Assembly: GCA_017506865.1 (NCBI GenBank) | Contig: JAFCMP010000101.1 | Span: 1,240,001-1,304,000 of the forward strand | Source of the DNA: Tribonema minus | Lineage: Eukaryota; Sar; Xanthophyceae; Tribonematales; Tribonemataceae | Direction: 5' to 3' | Length of the DNA stretch: 64,000 bases | Shown here: positions 13,601 to 25,600 of the stretch, in pieces | Numbering within the stretch: position 1 is the stretch's first letter | How the letters are laid out: each line of letters starts with the position of its first letter | The notes under the pieces: model-generated | The model's input: only the letters and a program-made list of their open reading frames with translations | Told to the model about the DNA's origin: nothing | The model's database searches: none | Program-made: the position numbers and the translations under genes

Positions 13601-16600
13601 GCAGGTGGGAATCCGGGAAGATCGGCCTCTATGGCTGGGCTTACATGGAGCTCGCGACGCCGCAGGAGGGGGACAATGGCACGCCTCAACCAGTGCAGCG
13701 CCTCAAGTACGACCTGGAGATTCAGGAGGTGAGGCATGGATACGAGTACGAACCTCAAGATGAACTTCAAGGGGTGAAATGAGATAGGAGCGTCTTCTTC
13801 AAGGTCGACCTGAGTGCTGCTCCACACGGCTGTGCGCCACATTTGTTGATTTAAGTACTTGATCAGTCCGCGTGCGAAGTGCGCTTGCCAATGGCTACTT
13901 GATCATTTGCGGAGCGACGCTTTTACGCGCTCGAATTGCTGTTCCTGTTTGCGTGCGCGCCCGGGCGCAACAACGTCCTTCGCCGCGCCCCGCTGCCTGC
14001 ACAACGGTGTCTCAGTGCGTCCACCAGGGGATCCCAAAACAGCCTCCGCGCACGCGCCAGTGCTTCTCTCACGCAAAGCACGGGGCGGCACTGCTTGACG
14101 TCCGCAGCACCTCTCTTCTGTGTTGCTTTCTGTGTCGCCTATCAGCTAGGGCTCTGCCTGCACCTACGTGCATCGCGTTGTCGGCCTGTGCCAGACAACA
14201 AGTGATGGCACTAGTCTACGCTGCTGCTTCCCTGAGTCTCTCCGCAATAACTTCACGTTCAATTCCGTACGCCTGTTCGCCCTCTCGCCGCGTGCCCATC
14301 CTTGCTGGTCGGTGCCATGCAAGGAGTGCCCTTGCTGGTCGGCGCCATGCAAGGAGTGCCGTGCACGCTGCTGCCTCCCCCCGACTCTTCGCAAAAGCTT
14401 CACTCTCTTTTTGGCCCGTTCCCATTCTATTCCATACGCCTGTTCGCCCTCTCACCGCGCTCACGCCACCTGCCCGCGCGCGCACGCACCGCACCGCAGG
14501 GCGTTGGCGGCGTCCTCTGGCAGAAGGGCGCCGCGCCGAGCCTGTCGGTGGAGGAGGCGGAGCGCGCTTGGAGCGCCTTTGGCGTCGAGCTCACGTGCGA
14601 GGGGCGCCCGCGCTACACGGCGTCGCAGGTTAGGGTTGGAATTAGGGATAGGGCTAGGGTTAGGTGTAGGGTTAGGTTAGGTTTAGGGTTGCAGGTCAGG
14701 GTCGCAGGTCGGCGCTGAGCGAGCACTGCTGCACCGCATTCTACGTCATGTATTTAGTACGTGCACGTCAGCATGTCACCCGTGAATTGGTGCTTAACAC
14801 ACTGCAGGTCGGCGCCTAACGAGCACTGCTTCACCGCATTTCTGCGTCGTGTAAAACGTGCACGCCAGCACGTCACCCTGTGAATTGCTGCGTAACGCGC
14901 TGCTTGTCCCCGGCTGCGCGCCCTTTGCGTGCCAAGAGGGCGGGTCGCTTGCTGTCTGTACACGCTGTGGAGCACGGGTACGAGAGCGCCCGCGCACGCC
15001 ACCACAGCGATGGCCGACTTGCGCTGATTCGCGACTCGAGCCGTCATTTCCGAAACCGTCTATCATCACGGCCGCTGCGTTGCTCGCCTCGGCAGCTTAC
15101 GCACTGCGCAGCTCTCCCCACAAAATCACAATCTTCAAATGACACTCCTTGCCCAGCAGCCCACCGAACTTCAACAGCGCTGGCTCGCGCAGGGCGGCGA
15201 CCTCGGCACAATCCGCGTCACCGCCGCGACAGCGCTCGTGCCCGACGCGTGGACGCACGTCGCGCTCGTCCACGGCTTGAAATCACCATCTTCAAATGAC
15301 ACTCCGTGCACAGCAGCTCACCGAACTTCAACCGCGCGCTCACTCGCGCGCGCGCAGGGCGGCGACCTGGGCACAATCCGCGTCACCGCCGCGACAGCGC
15401 TCGCGCCCGACGCGTGGACGCATGTCGCGCTCGTCCACGGCGGCGGCGCCGATGCCGCCGACGTCCGGCTGTACGTCGGCGGGCGCGAGGCCGGCAGCGG
15501 CGCGCTGGCGGCGCACATGCTCGTGCCGGCGGGGCGCGCGGACAAGCGGCGCGCGGTGGTGAGCGCGTGCTTTACTAGGGTTTATTAGGGTTAGCATGGT
15601 GTGCTTCGTGAGGGTTAGCATGGTGGTTGTGAGCGGGGAGCAGGCGCTTCGTGCACGCGGTGGCTAGCGCGCGCGCTCTCTGCGAGGCTAGGGTCAGGGT
15701 CGGCGTGATGATGATGGTGTTGATGGTCGTGAGCGGGGATCAGGCGCTCGTTGTGGGGATTGAACAACTTGTGTAATGAGCTTGAACTTCAACCATGAAC
15801 TTCAACCATTCGCTTGAGTGTGCGCGCGCAGGTGCACAGCATCTCTTTGTCCGTGTTTCAACTCTGGTGCGTCACGTCAACAACGCATCTATCTATCACT
15901 ACCAGTAGCATAATATTATACATACGACGCACTCAGGCGCTGTCGCTGGGGTCAGGTAGCTGTGCATGGGCGCCTCTGTGCACATTCAACGTGTGTTATG
16001 GTGAGGCGGTTGGCGGTTCAGATGTACTTGAAGTAGTTGGGCCTTGGGGGGGGTGAAGTGCCCCTTTTCACATCTTACTCATTAGCCAGGGGCTGCAGGT
16101 GTGGTTCGGCGCTGAGACTTTGCAATCTGCGCTCGTCGTCGGCGCTGCTGAAGCCGCATGGTGCCCGCATCTACATGACTTCAGGGGTTCATCTTGAAGT
16201 TCCATACTGACCATGGGCTGTGCATCTGTTCTGCAGCTGCTGCCGCGGGCCTTGCTGCAGCCAACGGGTGCACTTTTGAGGGCTGCGACAGCACCATGAA
16301 GGACGGCAAGTGCACATGCGATTTGTGCCACCAGCGCTGCATGAATGCCTCTGCGGCAGGCAAGCACCTCACTAGAGTGTGCCTCATGAACACCTCAAGT
16401 GAGGTTCTTACTCGCCACAGAGGCACTCTTGTAGTGCTGGTGGCCCGAACCGCACGTGCACTTGCCGTCCTTCATGGTGCAGTCGTAGCCCTCATAAGAG
16501 CACCCGTTGGCTGCAGCAAGGCCCGCGGCAGCAGATGCAGAACAGATGCACAGCCATGGTCAGCATGAAACTTCAAGTTAATGGTTGAAGTTACACACTA

Positions 16601-19600
16601 CTTCAACATGAGCACTGCTCGCGCTCAGCCGCAATGCACCCCTTTCATCGGCGCTGCCGCCGCCGCCGCCGCTGCTGCCAAACACGATGGCAAACACCAG
16701 CATCAGCACCTGCAGCGCACCTAGGCTGGCCAGCCATGGACACCGCAGTGCCGTGGTTTTGGCCGTTGACCGCGTACCGAGGCACGGCAACGGTAGTATC
16801 TGTCAGTGTGACGTGCAGCCATGAGCGCATATTCCTCATGATCCTGTTTTCGATGCTGCTTGAAGTTTCTTAGTGCAGCACGGTCGCTGTGTAACGGTTC
16901 TGTTGGCGCTCTCTCGTCTGCAGGTGGAGTCCCCCCATCCCTACCTCGACAGCACCACGCAGTACTGGGAGATCGCCCTTGAGGGCGCTATCGCGTACAA
17001 CATTACCTTCGACGCGCGGGTGAGTCACCGCTCCTGCAAACCTCAACTTGAAGTACCAGAGGAGTCGCGATGCATCTGCAGCGTGGCCGGTATGGACAGC
17101 CAGCCATGATGTGGCCATCATGACATCCAGCGTCTTCATGAGAATGTGTAGCAGCTGGCCTGCTGCTGGTGATGCAACTGCGGTTGCACGCCAGCAGCCG
17201 TTGCGACTAGTCCTGGTGCAATGCCAGCATGGTCGCATTGCGGTCTGTCGGTGTCTGGGCACATACGTCGGCCACGAGTCCGCCTTATCAAATTTGTCAT
17301 GTCTACACCACACGTGCGATGTAAAGTGCTTCATCGTCAGTACCCCTGCAATGTAGCTACAAGCCATGCTTTAAAAACTACAGCAGTCCCTGGCTCAGAA
17401 CCACGCAGAGCAGACGGATCCATTGCCGCTGCGACCCCCCCCCACCCCCACCCCCATCCCCCTCCCTTCCACACCACACCACACCGCCCCCCGCTCTCCC
17501 TCCCGCCCCCCCCCACCCCCCCCCCCAGACCAAGACGGAGCTCAACTACGACTACGTCAAGTTCCTGCGCGGCGCGCGCGAGAACGAGGACGACGTGTGG
17601 GGCGAGCACCGCTACACGGGCGGCCGCGATGGCTCCGCGTCCAACTGGCCCGGCGTCGAGGGGCGCCCGCGCCTGCACATCCCCGCCGCGCGCTTCACCG
17701 TGCTCTTCCGCAGCGACACGAGCAACAACGACTGGGGCTTCAAGCTGTACGCGGAGGCGGTGGTGGCGCCCGCGGGGGGCGGCGGCGGCGGCGCGGCGGC
17801 GTCGGCGAGCGCGACAGGCAAGTGCGAGCGTGCGTCTGTGTGGTGGTGCTTAGTCCAATGGCCAGCGAGTTGAAGTGTTGGATCATGCCGTGAGCGTAGC
17901 AGCACGACCAGCGCCTGCACCAGGATCAGATGCTGCTCCGCTGGGGCACGGTGGCTTTGCTTGTGATGCTGTTATCTTGTTCTGACGGCCATCATGCGCC
18001 CGAGTGGCCAGCCGGCATGCGGCGTACACTACAGTGTTTCAACCGCACGATCGCTGACGATTCCGATTTAGCGCTACCAGCACACACACGTTGACGACGA
18101 CCCTTGACCATCATCATCACTGCGCGTCACCTTCGTCGCCTGCCGCCCGCGAGCGCCTCCAACACCGCACACTCGCGCACACCCACGCCAACGCGCAGGC
18201 TCAAGCGGCGACCGCGTCGCGGCGGCCATGCCCGACCTCAACCCGCTGCCGCTGTACATCGGGCAGCCGCCGGCGTACGCGTCCGCGCTGCGCGCCGCCG
18301 CCGGCCACGTCGCCGGCCTCGAGCTCTACCACGCCGCGCTCGACGCCGACGACGTGGCGGCGCTCGCGGACGCCGCGCACGCGCCTCCGCCGCCCGCGCC
18401 GCTGGCGGAGGACGCCGCCGTCGACGTGCTGTGCCTCGCGCAGCGCTGCGCGCGCACGGCGGGCGACCACGGCCTGCTGAGCCTGGAGGCGGGCGCGTCG
18501 CCGCTCGTGTCGCCGCTGGTGAGTGTGGTGATGCCTGCGGTGCGATGGCACGCTGGCCGTGCGCTGCGGGACCGGATGGGCAGCGCTCTGTGAAGCTGCT
18601 GAGAGCGTTTTGGCGGTGCCAGAGGCGTCGGTTGCTCGACTCGTTGCTGCCGGTGTTGCTGTGCACGCTGTTGCTGGCGGAGCGCGGCACGCGCCGCAAG
18701 CAATAACACGGTGCTGCGGGAGAGCGGCAGCGCAGATGACTGAGTGTGCTCTGCCTCTTATTGTGCCTCGAACTCCTCTGCCGCCTTGTTGTCGGATCTG
18801 AGCATGGCATTGTCCTGGCCTGTCCTCATACACCCGGTGCGCCCGTCACCAGCACATTCAATAATCTGCCGCCGCTCCCGTGCCCCCCCCCCCCCCCCCC
18901 CGCACGCAGGTCCTCGGCCCAGTCCTGCAGCTGCTGCTGCGGCCGGCGGAGGGCGGGCAGGGCGGCACGCTGCGCGCGTGCGTCGCGCGCCTGTGCGAGG
19001 CGCTGCTGCCGCAGGCGCCGCCGGACATGGTGGACGTGCACGTGCGCGCCGCGCTGCCGTCGCTGGCGCCGGGGCGCTCGCTCGTGGACGCGCTGCTGGA
19101 CCGCGTGTGCGCGAGCTTCGCGTCGCAAGCAGGTGCGCCGCCGCGCGCACGTGCAGCAGCGTTGTTGTTGATGCGTCGAGGTTGACGTGCCGGGCGAGAG
19201 AGGGTAGCAGAGCTGCAGACGAGAGGTGCACCGATGCACACACACAGCAGTGTTGACACGGTGAGGTTGGCGTGTGGAGCCAGAAAATATGGGAGAGCCG
19301 CAGACAAGGCTTCGTGTGCGCAGGCTGCGGGCAGCGCGCATATCTCTTTTGCGTGTGGTTTGCTGGCAGAATGCGGCGCGTGAAGTCGTGGCGCAATCGG
19401 CACGCATTAGTGTTCGGCACGCATTAGTGTATGGCGATCTGCGGTGCGGTTCAGGTTGCACGCGCATGACGGGCCTTTGCGTAGAAGCTGGCAGCACAGT
19501 GTGTTGACGTTTCATGATGGGCATCGCGCCGCCGCACACCCGCTTACAGCCCTTGCAAATGCTCACTGCTCTCTCTCTCTCCCCCCCCCTCTGGTGTTTG

Positions 19601-22600
19601 TGCACGCGCCCTCCCCCACGCAGACGACAGCGCAAGCGCGGAGTGCCCGGTGGCGGGGCCGTGCGGCGAAGACGCGGCCGCCGACGCCGCAGCCGCACTC
19701 GACCTCCTGCGCGCGCTGACAGTGCGCCCGGAGTGGGCCGCGCGCATTGTCGCCTTCCTCCGCACGGCCGCAGAGCAGCTGCGCTCCGCCGCTGCCGCCG
19801 CCGCTGCCGCCGCCGCTGCCGCCGCCGCTGCCGCCGCCGCACCTGACACCTCCGGCGGAGCCGCTGCCGCCGCCGTCGACACCGCCGCGCTGCCGCAGGT
19901 GCTCGCGGCGCTGGCGCTGCTCGGCGGCGGCTTCAGCGGCGTGCGTGTCGGCGGCGCGGCGCTGTGCCGCAGCCAGGGCCGTGGCGGCGGCGCGCTGGAC
20001 GAATGCGTTGTGGTGGCAGAGGAATGGCCGCCGGCGTGCGACGCGGCCGCGGACGTCGCCGCGCTGACGCTGGCAGAGCGCCAGGAGAGGGAGCGCGAGT
20101 GGGCTGGCGTCGGAGGTACGGCGCTTGCACTCCTCGTTGCTCGTGATGTTGTCGCCGACAGCGCTGAGAGGAGGTGCGCAAAGGCGCAGCCTGACGCGAA
20201 GGCGCTGTGAGGTCTGCGGCGTCGCTGTGGGCACCTGTCGGGCGCTCTGCGTGCGCGCTGCGCGTGGCCACGAACTTGCCTGCTGTGCAGCGCCGGCGAG
20301 GAGGCACGCATGGAGGCAGGCGGGACACCGGCAGTCTACGCTGCCTGTCTGTCTGTGTGCCAGCTTGCTTGCCATGTGCTCGCACGTTCGCGACGCCGGC
20401 CTACTTGACAGCTACGTAGGCACGTATGGATGCCACGACGTCTGTGCGGAGCTCCACGCACATTTCGCCCCCTCGCCCCCCTCACCCTGCTCCCCCACGC
20501 CTGCTACGCCCCCCTTCCTCCCCCCCCCCGCCCCCCTCCGCGCAGGCATCGGCTCCGCGCTGGTGGTGGTCCCCGAGGCCTCCCCCGAGGCGCCCGCGAC
20601 GCTGCCGCGCAAGTTTGTGTCGGCGGCGGCGGTGGAGCCAGAGCTGCCGGCGGCGTTTACGGGCGCGCTCGCGGATGCGGACGGCGGCGTCGACGCTGCG
20701 CTTGAGCTGCTGGGCCTCGCGCTGGCGCTGGAGCCGCAGGACCGGCGGCCGCGCCTGCTGCCGCTGGTGCAGCACTTTGACAGGTGGGCGTAAAGGCAGC
20801 GCGCACTCGTGTGCTGGTGCAGCACTTTGAGAGGTGGGCGTGTAGGCAGCGCGCGTGCTCGTGCTGGTGCAGCACTTCGACAGGTAGGTAGGCATGTAGG
20901 CAGTGCATGGGCTGGCGTGCGGTGCGGCGCGTGCAGCGCTGAGGGGAGGGGCCTATCTGCTCAGGCACTACGCCAAGAACGTGGTGCAGCAGTTGCGCTC
21001 AAGATAAAGTTGGATGAAATCAACGTTAGAGGTTGCTGGCAAAGATGAAGTTCAAGTTTCCTCTTTGGACTCACTCGACAAGTGAGATTGATTTACAATG
21101 AATTTTTCATGTACTTCTTCAAAGTACTAGATCAAGATTGCGTCGCTGCCAACGACAACCATGCTGTGGAAGGAGCAGCACGTCTCTTTTTGCTTACACA
21201 TGTGCCATCGCACGCCTCACGGTTCTTGCTGCGCGTACACCTCCCCGGTGCTGGCCCTGCAGGGAGCAGCAGGTGGAGAGCACGCACCCGCACGAGGCGA
21301 CCAAGACGAGCCACACGCGCGTGGAGTTTGAGGGCGCGCGCTGGCTCACGCTCTCCTTCGACGACTGCTGCGACACCGAACCCAACGACGCGTGGGTCAC
21401 CATCTACAAGGACGACACGTACACGGAGTGCTGGGGACAGGCCAGGTGCGCGGCGCAGCTAGCGCATGCTGCAGACATGTGCTTTGCGCTTCTGCGATGT
21501 TCGCCGCCGGCATGGCATGGCTGTACGCAGCGTAATTGGACATGGTTGGGGCGTGCAGGGGCGCGCGATGTGCATCCGACGCTGCGTACACGCCCCCTTT
21601 GCGCTCATGTGCTCTCCGTGGGCCCCTCGTTTTCTTCTTGCAGATCATTGTCCCGCTGCCAATCCACGACCTGCCCGGCAACTGGCGGCAGCCCCATTGG
21701 CGGTGCTGTCTGCAAGTCAACGTGACCCGCTTTCTGCTTCGCAGGCGTTTGCGTGCGCGTGCTTTAATGACCTGACATGCACTCTGCCCTCATGTTGTCA
21801 ATCGCATCGCCACGAGGCCTGCACGCGCACAAACTTCGACCCAACTTTCCCATGCACCTTCCCCCCCCCCCCCCCCCCCCATCCGTGTCCCCCCCCCTAG
21901 GTTCGCCGGCGGCAGCGGCGGCGGCAACTGGCCCGGCGCCGGCGGCAGCGCGCCGCTCGTGGTGCCCGCCAAGAGCTGCGTCGTGCACTTCCACGCGGAC
22001 AGCTCCTCCGGCTACGACCCGCGCTGGGGCTTCAAGGTCACAGTCGCGGCGCGCTGCCAGCAGACGCTGCAGCCGCCGGAGCGCGCGCCGCTGCCCGCCG
22101 CGGTCCCCCTCGCGCTGATCAAGGCGAGTCACGGTGACCCAGTCTCAGTCACTCACTGACTCTGAGTCATTTGGGCAGGCGGCGTGGTGCTCGTGCGCAG
22201 CAAGTGCGCGCGAAGGTCGGGGCGATGAGCGCTGTTGCCGTGCGCACGGCGCTCGTTTGCAGACGCAGGGCGCCCTCTCGGAGTCACTCGGGGCACATCA
22301 CTCGGCGCTCGGACATTGCAAGCGCTGTTGTCGCCGGAACTATGGTGATATTTGCTGCAATGCAATGCTGCTGCGGCCTGCACATGTGCTGCCATCCGTT
22401 GGCCCATGCGCCAGTTGTGCGCCTGCTCGCACTGCCGGCCGCTGCTCCCCCAATGCCCTCAAGCGGTGCGTGGACCCCCCCCCCCCCCCTTCACACGACA
22501 CCGAATGGTTCTTTGAGCCGCCCCCCCCCCCACCACCCCCACCCCTCCCTTGCGACAGGCCTCCGCGGCCAAGGCCACGAGCGCGCTCATGGCGGCGCCC

Positions 22601-25600
22601 GCGTCGGACGCGCCCGCCGGCGCCGCCGCGGTGCGCGCGCGCGCCCTCGAGCTGCTGCGTCCCCTCGCCAACTGCGCGCTGGGCGAAGTCGGCGGCAGCA
22701 GCGGCGCCTCCGCTGCGGCGGCGCTCGCGGCGGCGCGGCTGCTGACGTGGGAGACCCCGCATCCATATGCCAATGACGCGCGGTGGACGCAGCGCGTGGA
22801 GGTCCGCGGCGCCTCGGCGCTCGTCGTGGCGTTCGACCCGCAGACGCGCTCCGAGATGAACTGCGACTACCTGACGCTGTTCAAGGTGCGAGACGCGCGC
22901 GCTCAGCGTTAGGGTTGGAGTTAGGGTTAGGGTCATGCTTAGGGTTGGGATGAGGGTTAGGGTGACCGAACCCTAACGCTAACACTTGGCGCACGGTGCT
23001 CCGCCGCGCATGTCTGCTGAAGCGCGCTGTGAGAAACTGCACGCGCGAGGACCTGTCGAGATGGGCCGTTGCGGCTAGATGATCGGCTCGCCGGGCGACG
23101 TGTGTAGCGCGCCGCGGAGCGTTGAGGTAACACCAGCTCGGCGCAGAATGCGTCGTTAAACGTCGACGCAAGCGTGAAACGGCTAAACTGCAGTGCCGCC
23201 CCCTCAGCAGGCTTTCCCACACATTGCTGTTAGAGGCGAAGCCTGTGCGAGTTTCTGCAGTTAGTGAGCTTGGCAGAGGCTCCCTTGCGAGGCCTCGTTC
23301 TGAGCGCATTCGCATTTGCTGCCATCACGGCGCCACGCCGCAGCTCACATGCAATGATGCTGAGACACTAATGCGCGCGCACCTTCCTGGCAGTGTGTTA
23401 CGGGCTGCCTGCTGCTGCAGAAGTCCCCATGCGCATCTATCGCTGCATGTTGACTCGCAGCAGTGCTGACACTAGAGTACAGCCCCACTGAGTTTTTCTC
23501 CGCGATTCTGCTCTCTTGTGCGCTCAGGATGACTCGAAGACGGACTTCTGGGGCGAGGCGCGCTACACGGGGGGCAAGGACGGCAGCGGCTCCAACTGGC
23601 CCGGCATCGGGGGGCGCCCGCCGCTGCGCATACCGGCGTCGTCGTTCGTCTTCTTCTGGTACTCGGACGGCAGCGTCAATGACTACGGCTTCAAGATGAA
23701 GGTCAGCTGGCTGCTTTTTGTGTTCAAATCCATGTTATGGGCTGTCAGTCACCTGCAAAATGTGGGCTGCGCCCGCCGCTGCGCATACCGGTGTCGTCAT
23801 TCGCCTTCTTCTGGTACTCGGACGGCAGCGTCAACGACTACGGCTTCAAGATGAAGGTCGGCTGGCTGCTTTTCATGTCCTGATTTTATTTCATGGGCTG
23901 TCATCACCCGCAAAATGCGTATGCTGTGAGACGCGTATGTTGTCATCCGCAAAATGTGGACGCTGTGAGATGACGAAATGTTGAGGCATGTCTGAAATTC
24001 CGTGATTCTCACATGCAGCAGCCCTGATGACATTCAGTCGCGGCGCTGAGCTGTGCTACGTGTCCGAAGCGGCGCGCACGCTGCGCAGTGCACGCCAACA
24101 GGCGCGATGTGCTGCGCCGCTGACCTCTGCTCTGTCCGCTCCATCGTGGCTCGTTCACAACAAAGTCATCGCAGTCAGCTGACAGCGGCGCGATGAGACG
24201 CCACGCGGCCCGCGCCGCGCGCACACACAACCGTAACGCAAGGCCCTGCAACGCAGCCGCCGCGCTGCCCGCTCCTGACCAACCATAGCGCTGCACACGC
24301 CCCTGACGGCAGCGCTCCACGCCTCCTTTTCCACGCAGGTGACGCCCGTGATGGCGCGCGCCGACCTCGGCGCCATGTCCCTGCCCGCGCTCGACGCGAA
24401 GCTGTCCGGCATTGCGGCGCTGCTGTGCGACGGGCCGATTCCCGCGGCGGCGCCGCCCGAGGCGGAGCTGGCGCGCTTCCCGACGGAGGAGGCGGCGGCG
24501 GCGGCGGCAGCAGCCCCGGAGGCAGCGGCAGCGGCGGCGGCGGCGGCTGCGCTGGACGAGGACGCCTTTGAGCAGGTGATGCGGACGTTGTGCTTGCTGC
24601 TCGCATGGGCGCATAATTGACGTACACATTTCGAACCTGTTCTGCTCTGAGATGCATCTCTTTTCGAGTGCGCGCGGTACAGCAAGCTTTGCCGTTAGAT
24701 GCGCAGCCGCGGAGAGTAGCGTCAGCGAGCGCTGTGCCGAAGCCTTCGCGTAAGGCCTCGGCGCATGCTTCATCTCAGCCTAGAATGGGCATCATCATCA
24801 CGAAGCGTGGCACGGCGCGGGCGAGCTCAAGCAGTTAACACGGAGAGCTGCCGTGCATCGACATTGCGCACCACCGCCGCCGTGTCTGGTAGTCCTGAGC
24901 ACAGACGCCGCCATCTTTATGTTGTGCTCAGCGGAGCGTCACCGACAGCCATTGTTGCCTGCACCGCAGGGCGCCGGCGCGGCGACGCAGGGCACGGCGG
25001 CGGCAGCGGCGGCCGTTGCGCGGCGTACGTGGCCGCGCGAGTTTGTCGTCAACGGGCACGAGGGCGAGAGGGTGGCGATGCGCGTGGAGCCGGACGCGCA
25101 GGCGCCAGACGCGCAGTACGCCATGGCCGGACACGTGAGTCCAAGTCTGAGTCAATACGTAGCCTCGCTCGGCCAATGTGCCGCGGCCGGACGCACGGGT
25201 CGCATCGCTCTGTGGACGCGCAAACTGCAAGGGTGTGGGTTGCGGCGGTGGCTGGTGGCGTTGTGGCTGGGGGTGAATGATGCGCGTGGCATATGCTTTT
25301 TCGGCTCCAGGGCAGTTCAACAAGGAGGAAAGAGCTCGACCATTGAGCAGGCCATGGCTGGGCATGCGAGCCATGCTGCGGTGTTGTAGTCAAGCGGAGG
25401 CATATGAGCACTGACTGCAAGAGATTCACGTCAAACATCAGAATGGAGTGGTGCGAAGCTTAGTGGTCTTTCTGTTCTCAAAACTGCAGCAAGCCTTGCC
25501 GCCGCATCAGCAGGGCCTCATTCGTATCTCTATAGCTTCAGGCAGGAGAGTAGCCTGCCAACAAACCCGCAGCTTCAAACAACGACCGCGAGCAATTACC

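Noticed and set aside
16194-16568. 124-codon plus-strand frame considered as an exon or small gene
   Set aside because: Its second half is the inverted complement of its first half, so it is a by-product of the palindrome. It is not needed for the reading frame of the ligase. It is kept as a finding, not as a gene.
18826-19842. Long open frame on the minus strand (over 330 codons) across exons 24-25
   Set aside because: It is an antisense shadow of GC-rich coding sequence. It crosses a well-supported intron of the plus-strand gene and gives low-complexity Arg/Ala protein with no recognisable domain.
22134-22139. GT donor (GTGACC) after exon 28
   Set aside because: It would leave phase 1, but exon 29 needs phase 0. 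The AAG-GCGAGT donor ten bases upstream fits.
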